Below the pieces are notes generated by a model. It searched no databases. It was not told the DNA's origin and worked only from the letters and a program-made list of their open reading frames with translations. A stretch of 64,000 nt of DNA from assembly GCF_029633865.1 (NCBI RefSeq), contig NC_079230.1:32569358-32633357 (forward strand), written 5' to 3'. A program made the position numbers and the translations under genes. Source of the DNA: Lampris incognitus. Its lineage: Eukaryota; Chordata; Actinopteri; Lampriformes; Lampridae. Shown here piece by piece: positions 48,335-50,597 of this stretch (positions are counted from its first letter, which is position 1; each line of letters starts with the position of its first letter).

Positions 48335-48807
48335 TCTGAGAGAGAGGATTTTTCATGATAGTCGAATTGGAATGCTGAAGAATGATGGTATCGAGGTGGT
48401 CATTTTCATGTAATATTGCAGAGGTGACCCCAAATATTTTGAGATGATTGTTTTCACATTATAGTTTCTCCTGTCAAAATGATAAGAACCTACCCTAGCT
48501 TTTGTACTGATATCACATTACATTTATGTTGTCTACTTATTTGGGTTGGTTTAACAATATGTTTTAAGTGGGTTTGACATGGCATTTACATCGTGGCACT
48601 GAATTTGAAGTCCTGAGAAATGTCTGCAAAGAAATGGATCACAATTTGGATTAAGCATGTGACTAACTTTCTTCATTTCCTTCCGCCACCTTCCAGTACT
48701 GTAAATGTCTGGCGCTGGGGCAGCTGTTCAACTTTGGCCAGCAGGACATGCCAAGGCTAAGGAGACAAATGTACAAAGAACTGTGTCACTGCAAGCTTTC
48801 CCCATGA
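3919..48807 (+). CDS. senp3: Sentrin/SUMO-specific protease 3 (11 coding exons)
   Basis: Cysteine protease of family C48 that removes SUMO2/3 from target proteins, mainly in the nucleolus in the characterised vertebrate enzyme. Coding exons: 3919-4006, 7376-8059, 9210-9356, 27283-27394, 31842-31989, 33608-33655, 43363-43440, 45484-45621, 46856-46939, 47125-47175 and 48697-48807. All junctions are GT-AG, all phases agree, and the total is 1689 nt (562 residues plus TGA); human SENP3 is 574. Residues 67-118 are acidic and 165-235 are Arg-rich, as expected for a nucleolar targeting and binding region. The protease domain fills roughly 370-562. The triad is His453 (in LEVHW), Asp470 (TYFD) and Cys520 (DSDCGAF), with Gln514 as the probable oxyanion-hole residue. 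SENP5 is the closest alternative, but the eif4a1 neighbour supports senp3. The start Met has A at -3. Confidence 0.93.
4007..4799. other. senp3 intron 2, 5' part, no recognised feature
   Basis: AT-rich unique sequence. I see no gene, tandem repeat or known element. Confidence 0.5.
4800..5215 (+). mobile_element. Penelope-like element fragment with GIY-YIG-type C-terminus
   Basis: At 4981-5215 the plus strand encodes the C-terminal part of a fish Penelope-like protein ([20 protein letters not shown], then ERPSLNRG). This is the region carrying the GIY-YIG-related endonuclease in that class. Bases 4800-4980 are the inverted complement of the element's own 3' terminal sequence, seen in forward orientation at 37885-38215. 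An inverted terminal segment joined to coding sequence is typical of Penelope-like elements. Only a short fragment survives. Confidence 0.65.
5234..5626 (+). mobile_element. tRNA-derived SINE, family A (copy 1)
   Basis: It starts with a tRNA-like head (GGCCTGGTGGTTAGCGCTG, then box-B-like GGTTTGAACCC at about 5291). A body shared with 37262-37790 follows, ending in an AATAAAGGAAACC-type tail. A run of G interrupts it near 5324. The family name is not known to me. Confidence 0.75.
5640..6335 (+). pseudogene. Harbinger-like element remnant with Myb/SANT-like start
   Basis: An ATG at 5911-5913 opens [20 protein letters not shown], a pattern typical of the Myb/SANT-like DNA-binding protein carried by PIF/Harbinger transposons. 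The frame ends within about 30 codons at a TAG near 6010. The upstream sequence holds a palindromic GTCCGACTTCAGTCGGAC (about 5715). No transposase domain is present. Element borders are approximate. Confidence 0.45.
6340..6745 (+). mobile_element. Penelope-like element 3' end with internal duplication
   Basis: Related along its length to 37885-38215 (GTGATTGCAA..., TCCAGTTAATGGTCACGGCC, GTCCAGATGAGCTG). A 43-50 base segment containing GTATTGTTTATAAGGGTGG is repeated about three times at 6480-6620, where the other copy has it once. Confidence 0.65.
6746..7375. other. senp3 intron 2, 3' part
   Basis: AT-rich sequence, then a GT-rich stretch before the acceptor at 7374-7375. A T run lies at about 6922. 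Nothing else is recognised. Confidence 0.5.
7376..8059 (+). CDS. senp3: senp3 exon encoding the acidic and Arg-rich N-terminal region
   Basis: Encodes residues 30-257. Long Glu/Asp runs (about residues 67-118) are followed by a Gln/His patch. A strongly basic segment with Arg-Leu pairs (about 165-235) comes next, then a second acidic patch (EEDDDDE). In vertebrate SENP3 this layout is linked to nucleolar localisation and binding of ribosome-biogenesis factors. The donor after 8059 leaves one base of an Asp codon that is completed at 9210. Reading on past the donor gives a stop at 8104. An internal GGTACG at 7955 is a weaker donor. Confidence 0.9.
8060..9209. other. senp3 intron, small repeats only
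   Basis: Contains a common fish repeat fragment at about 8568-8625 (TTTATATAGCACTTTTCTAG, then a segment matching bases near 21700) and a self-complementary GCATGCAA/TTGCATG cluster at 8793-8823. No gene is seen. Confidence 0.5.
9210..9356 (+). CDS. senp3: senp3 coding exon, linker region
   Basis: Encodes residues 258-306, ending in [13 protein letters not shown]. The human protein has the comparable REEHVTCVQS just before its conserved ILDEF segment. Acceptor TTTGCAG and donor G|GTATGG are both in phase 1 with their neighbours. Confidence 0.88.
9512..9939 (-). mobile_element. tRNA-derived SINE, family C (copy 1)
   Basis: A ~420-bp SINE in reverse orientation, truncated at its tRNA-like head. 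It is flanked by a perfect 11-base target duplication, CTTTTCCAGAA, at 9501-9511 and 9940-9950. The body contains the family blocks CAGCCGCTTCTTTTCACCTG and CCAGAGGAGGCGCTAGTGCA. Open frames inside it on either strand are not genes. Confidence 0.88.
9951..10796. repeat. Intron sequence with an imperfect inverted repeat (10503-10728)
   Basis: TAAACTGTGT...GTTGACTCAGAT at about 10503-10553 recurs inverted at about 10681-10728, with roughly 130 bases between. It looks like a small fold-back element. The rest of the stretch has no recognisable feature. Confidence 0.45.
10797..11890 (+). repeat. 22-bp minisatellite (about 50 copies)
   Basis: Tandem units of AAAACTTCTAGCGGGACTTT plus TT, with frequent variants (GTTAAAACC, AGCAGG, AGTGGG) and occasional units 1-2 bases shorter. 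The array has no open frame of note. Confidence 0.97.
11891..12289. other. Intron sequence, no recognised feature
   Basis: Unique sequence between the minisatellite and the RTE copy. It contains a short CA tract near 12104. Confidence 0.45.
12290..14260 (-). pseudogene. RTE-type LINE, internally deleted copy
   Basis: Same family as 16117-19257 and nearly identical over long stretches. The 5' part encodes the endonuclease domain (from a Met at 14143). About 1.15 kb corresponding to 16671-17815 of the complete copy is missing, which removes the reverse transcriptase core. The C-terminal region down to about 12340 remains. Further damage includes a stop replacing a Gly codon near 13340, an 18-codon-scale gap at about 13448, and a small deletion near 13852 that breaks the endonuclease frame. 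It cannot act on its own. Confidence 0.9.
14372..14440 (-). mobile_element. tRNA-like SINE head
   Basis: On the minus strand, TAGTTCAGTAGGTACGGA resembles a D-arm and GGGGGTTCAAACCCC a T-arm, spaced as in a tRNA. No acceptor-stem pairing is evident, so a SINE remnant is more likely than a tRNA gene. Confidence 0.4.
14455..15300 (-). mobile_element. Degenerate L1/Tx1-like LINE fragment (copy 1)
   Basis: The minus strand shows broken frames typical of an L1-type ORF2 C-terminus ([11 protein letters not shown] near 14850; [11 protein letters not shown] near 14980). The part at 14540-14830 is clearly related to 28020-28400, another reverse-oriented copy. Multiple stops and frameshifts are present. 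The clade is inferred from these motifs only. Confidence 0.5.
15418..15830 (-). mobile_element. tRNA-derived SINE, family C (copy 2)
   Basis: Complete reverse-oriented copy with the tRNA-like head at its right end. It is bounded by the perfect 12-base target duplication GTTTTGTTTAAT at 15406-15417 and 15831-15842. The long C run at 15419-15434 is the complement of its G-rich tail. Confidence 0.92.
15843..16116. other. Intron sequence, nothing recognised
   Basis: AT-rich spacer between the SINE and the RTE element. Confidence 0.4.
16117..19257 (-). mobile_element. Full-length RTE-type LINE
   Basis: About 3.1 kb on the minus strand. A ~120-base 5' leader (ending near 19136, containing GTTGCGTCAGGAAGG) is followed by one long ORF and a very short 3' UTR. 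The 3' UTR includes GGCGACCCCTAACGGGAGCA and ends in a TAG/TAC trinucleotide run at about 16117-16128. Short 3' UTRs ending in simple repeats and a single endonuclease-RT ORF are typical of the RTE clade. Shorter relatives lie at 12290-14260 and 39067-39505. Confidence 0.92.
16142..19135 (-). CDS. RTE LINE endonuclease/reverse transcriptase (997 aa, intact frame)
   Basis: Single uninterrupted ORF for target-primed reverse transcription. Residues 1-60 are basic. An APE-type endonuclease spans about 64-305, with Asn68 (TLNVG), Glu95 (CVQETRW), Asp200/Asn202 (GADFNGH), Asp267 (VDYIL) and His294. A charged linker at 380-500 is probably coiled coil. The reverse transcriptase spans about 565-815, with Asp658 (FVDLEKAYD) and the catalytic FADD at 747-750. 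A C-terminal region at 820-997 includes [11 protein letters not shown]. The start at 19135 is the first Met of the frame and matches the same Met in the deleted copy (14143). All key catalytic residues are present, so the protein could be functional; expression is not shown. The clade call is from motif pattern. Confidence 0.93.
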   Translation of the reverse strand: MRIINKTYIPDRSRPGLPTTATGTVNQQGVGGNYATVGRRRRRGGKHVQRQLERRKGRHVEVRVGTLNVGTMTGKGRELADMMERRKVGILCVQETRWKGSKARSIGGGFKLFYHGVNGRSNGVGVILKEEYVKSVLEVKRVSDRVMSMKLEIEGLLLNVISAYARQVGCEMDEKEEFWNELDDMVERVPKEERVVIGADFNGHVGEGNRGDEEVMGRYGVKKRNVEGQMVVDFAKRMEMAVVNTYFKKREEHRVTYKSGGKCTQVDYILCRRRHLKGIGDCKVVTGESVARQHRMVVCRMTLETKKRKRVKAEPKIKWWKLKKEDCCVEFRQELTQALGGSEELPDGWTTTAEIVRETARKVLGVSSGQRKEDKETWWWNEEVQQIIQRKRLAKKKWDSQRDEESRQEYKEMQRKAKREVAKAKEKAYGELYDRLDTKEGEKDLYRLARQRDQAAKDVQQVRVIKDRDGNVLTSEESVLRRWKEYFEGLMNEENERERRLDDVGTVNQEVQRISKEEVRAAMKRMKSGKAVGPDDIPVEAWRCLGEMAVEFLTRLFNTILESERMPEEWRRSILVPIFKNKGDVQNCNNYRGIKLISHSMKIWERVIEARLRGEVMISEQQYGFMPRKSTTDVMFALRMLIEKYREGQKELHCVFVDLEKAYDRVPREEVWYCMRKSGVAEKYVGVVQDTYEGMVTMVRCAVGMTDGFKVEVGLHQGSALSPFLFAMVMDRLTDKIRQESPWTMMFADDIVICSESREQVEESLERWRYALERRGMKVSRSKTEYLCVNEREDSGMVRMQGVEVTKAFEFKYLGSTVQSNGECSREVKKRVQAGWSGWRRVSGVICDRRVSARVKGKVYKMVVRTAMLYGVETVALMKRQEAELEVAELKMIRFSLGVMKKDRIRNEYIRGTTQVGRFGEKARETRLRWLGHVWRRDAGYTGRRMLNMELPGNRRRGRPKRRFMDVVREDMQVAGVPEEDTEDRKKWKRMIRCGDP
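19258..19386. repeat. TA/TG-rich microsatellite
   Basis: Mixed TATA, TGTA and GTGT repeats separating the RTE 5' end from the Tc1 transposon. Open frames here on both strands are repeat artefacts. Confidence 0.92.
19389..21028 (+). mobile_element. Complete Tc1-like DNA transposon
   Basis: A 1640-bp element flanked by TA on both sides (19387-19388 and 21029-21030). The ends CAGTGCATCCGGAAAGTATT and its near-complement at 21009-21028 begin long inverted repeats of roughly 210 bases. Each repeat carries an internal ACATAAGTATTCACACCC-type motif, so the arrangement is the IR/DR type seen in fish Tc1 elements. An open transposase frame lies between the repeats. Confidence 0.96.
19767..20810 (+). 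CDS. Tc1-like transposase (347 aa, intact)
   Basis: Cut-and-paste transposase. The N-terminal paired-like helix-turn-helix region (about 1-115) includes a first HTH ending SIIRKWKK and a GRPAK hook motif (RPGRPAKLS). The DD34E catalytic domain has Asp in WSDETK (about residue 155), Asp in HDNDPKHT (about 247) and Glu in [10 protein letters not shown] (about 282). A Gly-rich [10 protein letters not shown] loop lies between. The length is that of complete Tc1 transposases and there are no internal stops. The Met at 19767 is early and in good context; a slightly later Met is unlikely because the family N-terminus would be cut. It may be active, which sequence alone cannot prove. Confidence 0.95.
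   Translation: MSEQKPCHEVKGIVSSDLRDRIVSRHRSGEGYKKTSTALKVPKSTVVSIIRKWKKFGSTRTLPRPGRPAKLSNRGRRASVREVTKNPMVTLTELQRSSVEMGEPSRRTTISAALHQPGLYGRVARRKPLLSKRHMTARLEFARKHLKDSQTMRNKILWSDETKIELFGLNAKRHVWRKPGTSHHLANTIPTVKHGGGSIMLWGCSSAAGTGRLVRMEGKMNGAKYREILDENLLQSAQDLRLGRRFTFQHDNDPKHTAKTTKEWLRDKSVDVLEWPSQSPDLNPIEHLWKDLKIAVQRRSPSNLTELERIFREEWEKYPKYRCDKLVASYPRRLEAVIAAKGASTKY
21120..21358. repeat. TATA/TGTG compound microsatellite
   Basis: Long mixed runs of TA, TG and TATG. The open frame here is not a gene. Confidence 0.93.
21557..21662 (+). mobile_element. tRNA-derived SINE, family B, 5' part
   Basis: tRNA-like head GGTCACCTGGTAGAGTGTGG with box B GGTTCGAATCC (about 21630). It matches the complement of 37342-37536. 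The 3' part resumes at 22383 after an insertion. Confidence 0.75.
21663..22382. mobile_element. Insertion splitting the family B SINE
   Basis: Starts with a TAA/TGA trinucleotide run and the common fish fragment ATTATATAGCGCTTTTCTTA. Three copies of a 30-base unit containing GGGGTGGATGGGAAGGGGGG follow (21793-21870), then unclassified sequence. Its class is unknown. No ORF is convincing. Confidence 0.5.
22383..22488 (+). mobile_element. tRNA-derived SINE, family B, 3' part
   Basis: Continues the SINE broken at 21662 (CATGTCATCCCCCCTCTCTC, then a CT run and TATCGCTATC). It ends in an A-rich tail containing CCAAAAAAATAATG. Confidence 0.7.
22489..22980. other. Intron sequence, nothing recognised
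   Basis: Unique sequence. The last ~90 bases (CCGTGTGACGGCCGTCTCAG) have a partial inverted counterpart just after the next minisatellite, near 24455. Confidence 0.4.
22981..24382 (+). repeat. 16-bp minisatellite (about 87 copies)
   Basis: Tandem units of AGGTTCACTGTGAGAC and AGGTTCCCTGTGAGGC in irregular alternation. The second half is enriched for a GACGGG variant in place of GACAGG. The two main variants differ at A/C in position 7 and at A/G near the end. Confidence 0.98.
24383..24818. other. Spacer between two minisatellites
   Basis: Unique sequence, partly complementary to the left flank of the 16-bp array near 22910-22930 (GACGGTC/GACGGCCGTC). Nothing else is recognised. Confidence 0.4.
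24819..27110 (+). repeat. 15-bp minisatellite (about 150 copies)
   Basis: Units of TTGTGGTACTTGTAG and TTTAGTGATGGTACT-type variants to about 26210, then mainly GTAGTTGTGGTAGGT units. Because 15 is a multiple of three and the unit lacks stops, both strands stay open for hundreds of codons: 565 and 241 codons on plus, 766 on minus. The encoded repeats are Val/Leu-rich on plus and Thr/Pro- or Pro/Leu/Gln-rich on minus. A one-base loss at about 26386 shifts the plus frame. There is no splice or start context suggesting a protein. Confidence 0.98.
27283..27394 (+). CDS. senp3: senp3 coding exon (residues 307-343)
   Basis: Encodes [20 protein letters not shown], then [12 protein letters not shown]. 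Human SENP3 has ILDEFLQTYGSLIP at this point. It follows a 17.9-kb intron. Acceptor TCTGCAG and donor CACAG|GTTTGA leave phase 2. Confidence 0.92.
27404..27482. repeat. (CA)n-rich microsatellite
   Basis: CA runs interrupted by CCAACA, about 10 bases past a senp3 splice donor. Confidence 0.95.
27640..28420 (-). mobile_element. Degenerate L1/Tx1-like LINE fragment (copy 2)
   Basis: The minus strand from about 28400 to 28020 encodes broken L1-type C-terminal sequence ([22 protein letters not shown]...DFGVLQAK), related to 14540-14830. Sequence to about 27640 is probably its 3' UTR, with AATAAAGAC-type strings and a T/TA-rich end. It is not functional. Confidence 0.5.
28421..28815. other. Intron sequence, nothing recognised
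   Basis: Contains a short CGATCGAT cluster just to its left. No feature could be supported. Confidence 0.4.
28819..29171. mobile_element. PIF/Harbinger-like MITE
   Basis: A 353-bp non-coding element. Ends AGGCCCAGACACGCC and, inverted, AGGCCCTGACACCGC form ~15-bp imperfect terminal repeats. It is flanked by TAA on both sides (28816-28818 and 29172-29174). A 3-base TAA duplication fits PIF/Harbinger-type insertion (TWA). The interior is GC-rich with no transposase. Confidence 0.65.
29175..30129. other. Intron sequence, no supported gene
   Basis: An 86-codon minus-strand frame at 29300-29560 has no recognisable domain. A G run lies at about 29780. The part around 29590-29740 has a MITE-like look, but no terminal repeats could be confirmed. 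Confidence 0.4.
30139..30569 (-). mobile_element. tRNA-derived SINE, family C (copy 3)
   Basis: Complete reverse copy with the tRNA-like head at the right end (TAGCATAGCAGTCTATTCC in complement). It is flanked by a GAAAAGGTC duplication at 30130-30138 and 30570-30578. Confidence 0.9.
30579..31841. other. senp3 intron; possible piggyBac-like MITE at about 31310-31500
   Basis: GTGGCCATTTTGACCACCCATGGTCGTTTTA (two blocks around 31350-31382) and the following TTTTAATGCAAATATATAC resemble 57220-57476, suggesting a shared MITE family. The remainder is unrecognised. Confidence 0.35.
31842..31989 (+). CDS. senp3: senp3 coding exon (residues 344-393), start of protease domain
   Basis: Encodes [14 protein letters not shown], then [20 protein letters not shown] and QNWLNDQ. 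The LTMDDL...[10 protein letters not shown] block is nearly invariant between SENP3 and SENP5 and begins the C48 fold. Donor CCAG|GTATCT. Confidence 0.95.
31990..32526. other. senp3 intron, nothing recognised
   Basis: Includes a G run at 32104-32119 and T-rich stretches at 32385-32410. Confidence 0.4.
32527..32977 (-). mobile_element. tRNA-derived SINE, family C (copy 4)
   Basis: Reverse copy with a (TC)n tract at its left end. Imperfect target duplication: ACCAAACTTCTACTTCT at 32511 and ACCAAACTTTCACTTCT at 32978. The head is truncated. Confidence 0.87.
33608..33655 (+). CDS. senp3: senp3 micro-exon of 16 codons
   Basis: Encodes [16 protein letters not shown]; human has [16 protein letters not shown]. 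It is flanked by TTTCAG and GTAAGG. The exon is phase 0 at both ends, so skipping it would keep the frame but damage the fold. Confidence 0.95.
33810..35290 (-). pseudogene. Decayed Tc1-like transposon
   Basis: The transposase is on the minus strand, broken into pieces by frameshifts and stops: helix-turn-helix part at about 35030-34840 and 34942-34619 (ending TVRKWKL...CPSKLS), catalytic part at 34482-34261, and [10 protein letters not shown] region at 34288-34052. Inverted repeats pair 33950-34022 with 35211-35281 (AAGTTATGTTTCACTGACT). The left end CAGTGCTTTGCAAAAGTATT follows TA. It is a different subfamily from the intact element at 19389. Confidence 0.9.
35291..35873. other. senp3 intron with LINE-tail-like fragment and (AGT)n
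   Basis: A short LINE-tail-like segment (AATCAGAATCAGAAGCACTT) lies at about 35318, and an AGT trinucleotide run at 35510-35532. Nothing else is recognised. Confidence 0.45.
35874..37145 (+). repeat. 32-bp minisatellite (about 40 copies)
   Basis: Very homogeneous tandem units, CGGCCAGTACTGTAGTAATG followed by CACCTGAGAAGA. Variation is limited to a few positions (ATGG/ACGG, GAGAAG/GAGGAG, CTGTAG/CTATAG). On the minus strand all three frames are open, because the 32-base unit shifts frame each copy and repeats every 96 bases. The resulting [17 protein letters not shown]-type proteins are artefacts. Confidence 0.98.
37262..37790 (+). mobile_element. tRNA-derived SINE, family A (copy 2), interrupted
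   Basis: tRNA-like head GTGGCCCAGTGGTTAGCAC with box B GGTTCGAATCC at 37320, then a break at 37342. The body resumes at 37537 with GTGTGGAGTTGG...CTCCAGTTTCCTCCCACCAT, as in 5234-5626. The break is caused by the family B SINE listed next. Confidence 0.85.
37342..37536 (-). mobile_element. tRNA-derived SINE, family B, nested in family A
   Basis: Reverse-oriented complete copy; its head (complement of CTACCAGGTGACCCACCAGG) is at the right end. The host SINE sequence CCCAGGTCCTTTC (37329-37341) is repeated as CCCAGGTTCTTTC (37537-37549), a 13-base target duplication with one mismatch. Confidence 0.9.
37885..38215 (+). mobile_element. Penelope-like element 3' terminal region
   Basis: Carries the downstream part of the family represented at 4800-5215 and 6340-6745: ATTGTGTATAAGGGTGGGGA, then GAGGAAACGTTTCTCCCACT and TATTGAGCATCAAGACA. 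No coding sequence remains. Confidence 0.65.
38478..38870 (-). mobile_element. L2-like LINE 3' UTR (copy 3), interrupted
   Basis: Reverse complement of the 3' UTR at 3530-3797, split into 38478-38585 and 38706-38870. The gap, 38586-38705, is another retroelement tail (GATATTGGGCTATACAAATA, then four TTGATTTGA-type repeats), which therefore inserted later. Confidence 0.75.
38873..39066 (+). repeat. 23-bp satellite, left part
   Basis: Units of ACATGTACAGTACAGTATAT plus ACT, degenerating into TA-rich sequence near 39030-39066. It continues at 39506. Confidence 0.93.
39067..39505 (+). pseudogene. Internal fragment of the RTE LINE ORF
   Basis: Plus-strand, nearly unmutated copy of RTE codons about 387-531 ([20 protein letters not shown] ... 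[12 protein letters not shown]), the linker between endonuclease and reverse transcriptase. Both ends are inside the ORF and both abut satellite units. The upstream edge AGCAAAGTATACAG matches the deleted copy at 12290 rather than the full one. It runs on in frame into satellite sequence, giving a meaningless 306-codon frame. Confidence 0.92.
39506..39875 (+). repeat. 23-bp satellite, right part
   Basis: About 16 units of CATGTACAGTACAGTATATA plus CTA. Open frames on both strands are repeat artefacts. Confidence 0.95.
39895..41560 (-). pseudogene. L2/CR1-like LINE, 5'-truncated, with reverse transcriptase
   Basis: Minus strand. A reverse transcriptase N-terminal part is at about 41375-41000 ([34 protein letters not shown]). 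The palm region at about 40850-40600 has [10 protein letters not shown] and [12 protein letters not shown]. The C-terminus at 40359-40114 ([20 protein letters not shown]) is shared with 772-1262. Frameshifts separate the pieces, and the catalytic box is not seen intact. An L2-like clade is inferred from the sequence style. Confidence 0.8.
41561..42070. other. senp3 intron, nothing recognised
   Basis: AT-rich unique sequence with an A/T run near 42025-42038. Confidence 0.4.
42090..42535 (-). mobile_element. tRNA-derived SINE, family C (copy 5)
   Basis: Full-length reverse copy with the tRNA head at right (complement includes CCGGGTGACGTGGCGGTCTA). Target duplication GATTTGAATCTTTTTTGG at about 42072 and GATTGGAATCTTTTTTGG at about 42537. 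Confidence 0.92.
42555..43362. other. senp3 intron, nothing recognised
   Basis: Unique AT-rich sequence ending in the acceptor TTTCCCAG at 43355-43362. Confidence 0.4.
43363..43440 (+). CDS. senp3: senp3 coding exon (residues 410-435)
   Basis: Encodes [20 protein letters not shown] then KRWTKN, almost identical to human SENP3. Phase 0 at both ends. Donor AAT|GTAAGT. Confidence 0.96.
43486..43682 (-). mobile_element. hAT-like MITE fragment
   Basis: Complement of the 44960-45230 element. The outer end CAGGGGTGGCCAGTCTTATC lies at about 43489 and the element breaks at about 43682. It sits 45 bases past a senp3 donor. Confidence 0.55.
43760..44240 (-). pseudogene. Ty3/gypsy integrase core fragment
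   Basis: The minus strand encodes an integrase catalytic core with the three acidic residues in the expected order: Asp in NVDLVGPLP (about 44230), Asp in SSDRGPQF (about 44050) and Glu in LVERFHR (about 43945). Sequence after about 43855 loses similarity. There is no zinc-binding domain, reverse transcriptase or LTR nearby, so it is an isolated piece of an element. Confidence 0.85.
44259..44306. repeat. Near-perfect 22-23-bp hairpin
   Basis: The arm AAATAAATGCTCCCGATTC and its exact complement are separated by the 4-base loop TGAG. The arms extend into TTAATT on both sides. It abuts the integrase fragment, and CTCCCGATT also occurs just before the left arm. Confidence 0.85.
44307..44764. 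other. Unclassified inserted sequence
   Basis: A-rich stretch with repeated ACAAAAAC-type strings, then a GC-rich part (44455-44750). Frames on the minus strand have no recognisable domain. It is probably part of a transposable element. Confidence 0.35.
44765..45230 (+). mobile_element. hAT-like MITE with fold-back start
   Basis: Begins with an inverted pair around ATAACTTGATAT/ATATCAAGTTAT (44799-44870). The family body GTTTGCTGGTAGGTGCAGGT follows, and it ends at about 45225 with GATAAGACTGCCCACCCCTG, complementary to the end at 43489. Related copies lie at 43486-43682 and 47515-48048. Confidence 0.55.
45232..45480. repeat. (AC)n microsatellite and pyrimidine-rich tract
   Basis: AC units lie at 45232-45254. 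A long C/T-rich stretch of CCATCC/CCTCC repeats (about 45340-45483) leads straight into the next senp3 acceptor and is likely part of its polypyrimidine signal. Confidence 0.85.
45484..45621 (+). CDS. senp3: senp3 catalytic exon with His453 and Asp470
   Basis: Encodes [19 protein letters not shown] through [12 protein letters not shown] (residues 436-481). It contributes two of the three catalytic residues, His453 in EVHW and Asp470 in TYFDSQ. Donor AAG|GTGAGT. Confidence 0.97.
45921..46361 (+). mobile_element. tRNA-derived SINE, family C (copy 6, forward)
   Basis: Forward copy starting GGGCATCCAGGAGGTGTAGC, with box-B-like GTTCGAATCC at about 45979. It ends CAATTGGGGAGAAAAAAAA. Confidence 0.9.
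46362..46855. other. senp3 intron, nothing recognised
   Basis: Contains a (TTTG)n run at about 46465-46485. The exon acceptor TTTTAAG ends at 46855. Confidence 0.4.
46856..46939 (+). CDS. senp3: senp3 coding exon (residues 482-509)
   Basis: Encodes [20 protein letters not shown] then GWKGFFKM. Human has [20 protein letters not shown]. The acceptor is TTAAG rather than the commoner CAG. Phase 0 at both ends. Confidence 0.95.
47125..47175 (+). CDS. senp3: senp3 catalytic exon with Cys520
   Basis: Seventeen codons, [17 protein letters not shown]. They hold the nucleophilic cysteine and the upstream glutamine expected to form the oxyanion hole. Donor CAG|GTGGGT. Confidence 0.97.
47515..48048. 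mobile_element. Palindromic fold-back MITE
   Basis: Left arm about 47525-47755 and right arm about 47815-48045 are inverted complements for roughly 230 bases, with a ~60-base centre containing GGACGGACGGAT-like repeats. Arm sequence matches the MITE at 44765-45230. The terminal CAGGGGTGG ends are missing here. Confidence 0.8.
48068..48172 (+). repeat. 19-bp short tandem repeat
   Basis: Five to six units of CAGTATGTACAACACAGCA. Confidence 0.92.
48299..48332 (+). repeat. (TG)n microsatellite
   Basis: About 17 TG units within the last senp3 intron. Confidence 0.95.
48697..48807 (+). CDS. senp3: senp3 last coding exon
   Basis: Encodes [20 protein letters not shown], then [16 protein letters not shown] and TGA at 48805. 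Human ends [15 protein letters not shown], so the C-terminus is complete. Confidence 0.96.
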   Translation, partial: YCKCLALGQLFNFGQQDMPRLRRQMYKELCHCKLSP

Positions 48808-50070
48808 CCTCTCACCTGGCAGCCATTACATGGAAAGGCAAGGAGCAGGATGGAGTTGTCTGTCGAAGAGGATGGGGGGTTGGGTGTCAGCAAAGTGACC
48901 CAGTGATGATTGCAGTTGATGATTGGGGGTGACCAATCCCTAGTCAGCACTCAAAGCAACTTCATCCCGAGGGGGCTTCTGTGGCATTGTCCCCCAAAGG
49001 ATGGAGAGATACAGTTGAATGAGTGAAGGACAAGCAATTGATTGACTGGAAAAAGGTGAACTTTTCAAAAGAACTTTGTTTTTACTCTGACAACAACATC
49101 TAGAGACATTACAACTTCTACTCCTTCCTGGCAGGCAATTTTAACATTTGGCATTGTTTCTTTGTGTCTCTCTTTCTCTTTCACTGTGATCTCACAACTT
49201 CGCCTGTGACATGTCCAGTTTTATTTGCATGGTTATGGTTAGTTCTTCGTGATCGACAAAGGCTGGAACAAAATTCTGTTCTGGGAGTTTTCTAATCTTC
49301 CATATGTTGTAGTCAACTTGCCTTCATAAATCTAAATGGTGAAGTGTGAGAGAAAGATGGTAACAAGCAAAATATCTGTTGTTTACTTCAGATTTAGGAC
49401 AAAAAGTTTTTAGTTTTCCTGCCGTATTGCTAACTTCACTCAACGTACATAAATGTGGAATGAATGAGAGCAAATAGATGGAAACGACAGTGCAGGATAA
49501 TGGGCAAGGTAGGAGTGATTTTTGCTGGGCGAGGTATTTCACACTGCTATCGGCCTGTCCCCCACCTTAATGCTCCTGCTCTTACTGCTCCTGGCCTTGC
49601 TGAGTCCACACAAACTTACCAGCTTCCTTTGTGAGTTCATTTCTCCAATTTTATCAGTCTGTCGACGGTTTGTTGCCCTAATACAAGTCAGAGATGTTTG
49701 TTTTCTCTTTGTCAGTAAATGTGTTGCTATGCTTCTCATAAAAAAAAGTGTTCAGAGAAAACGACGAGGACAACAACTTTGTTTCATATTTTTGGAGCAT
49801 AAGAATACTCCAGTTACTATTTCTTAGAAAGTTCGAGCCACTTTTGTTATGGACCATGACAGTTAAAAGAAATCACAGTATGTTCAATGGTGTTACCATG
49901 CTCTACTCTTCTTTTGTAACTTAAGATGGCTTTGATAGCTGTGTTTTTTTAATTTTCGTTTTTTGTTTTTTCAAGCTGGAGTTGATGGAACATAATTGAC
50001 TTGTTTTATATATCTTCTACAATGCATTATTATGGTTGCTAAAAATAAACATACGTGGCAAAAAAGTCAA
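48808..50070 (+). other. senp3: senp3 3' UTR (inferred)
   Basis: No further ORF or splice evidence. The sequence stays unique and free of transposons, unlike the introns, and runs to a canonical AATAAA at 50044. The UTR extent is inferred. Confidence 0.6.
50044..50049 (+). terminator. senp3: Probable senp3 poly(A) signal
   Basis: AATAAA, followed about 30 bases later by a GT-rich stretch (TGTGTGTTTC, about 50080). Confidence 0.6.
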
Positions 50071-50552
50071 GTCTCTCCTATGTGTGTTTCTCAGGCATTC
50101 GCCCCGCATGAGCGATTATGACGCCGGCGTTATGACGCCCTTCTGCACTGACCGGTTACTTTGTGCCATAGCACGCCGCTCAGCTACCAAGGGGAGCGTG
50201 GTTAAAACACGGCTTGAGCTCTTTTAAACGACATTAAACTCTTTTCAGATTCGTCAAGTGGTAGATTTCCGAGTTTTTAAAGTTGGCTGAAACGACTGCA
50301 ATAATTTGGATACGGCCTTTGTTGACGGCTCTGACGTAGTTCCGGTAGTGACGTACACCGATTGCGAAACATTAAGTTGTAGCTTTGCTGACGTCATTCG
50401 TCGACGAAAAATAAAGGATTTGCCGGAAATACGGGAAATGAGAGGAAGCAGCCCGTTCAGTGTCGTATGTTGCCTATTTTAAGCAATGGTCTGAAGTGCA
50501 CATATCTAACAGCCGCTGAGTCGAGACGTTTCTGAGGGTTTTGTAAATACTT

Positions 50553-50597
50553 CTTCCGGCTTGTTCCCTGTTTGCCAGGGGTCGCCACAGCGGACTT
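50553..50597 (+). mobile_element. RTE-type LINE 3' end scrap
   Basis: CTTCCGGCTTGTTCC...GGGGTCGCCACAGCGGA resembles the complement of the RTE 3' UTR (16130-16160), but with different spacing, so it belongs to a related family. Confidence 0.5.
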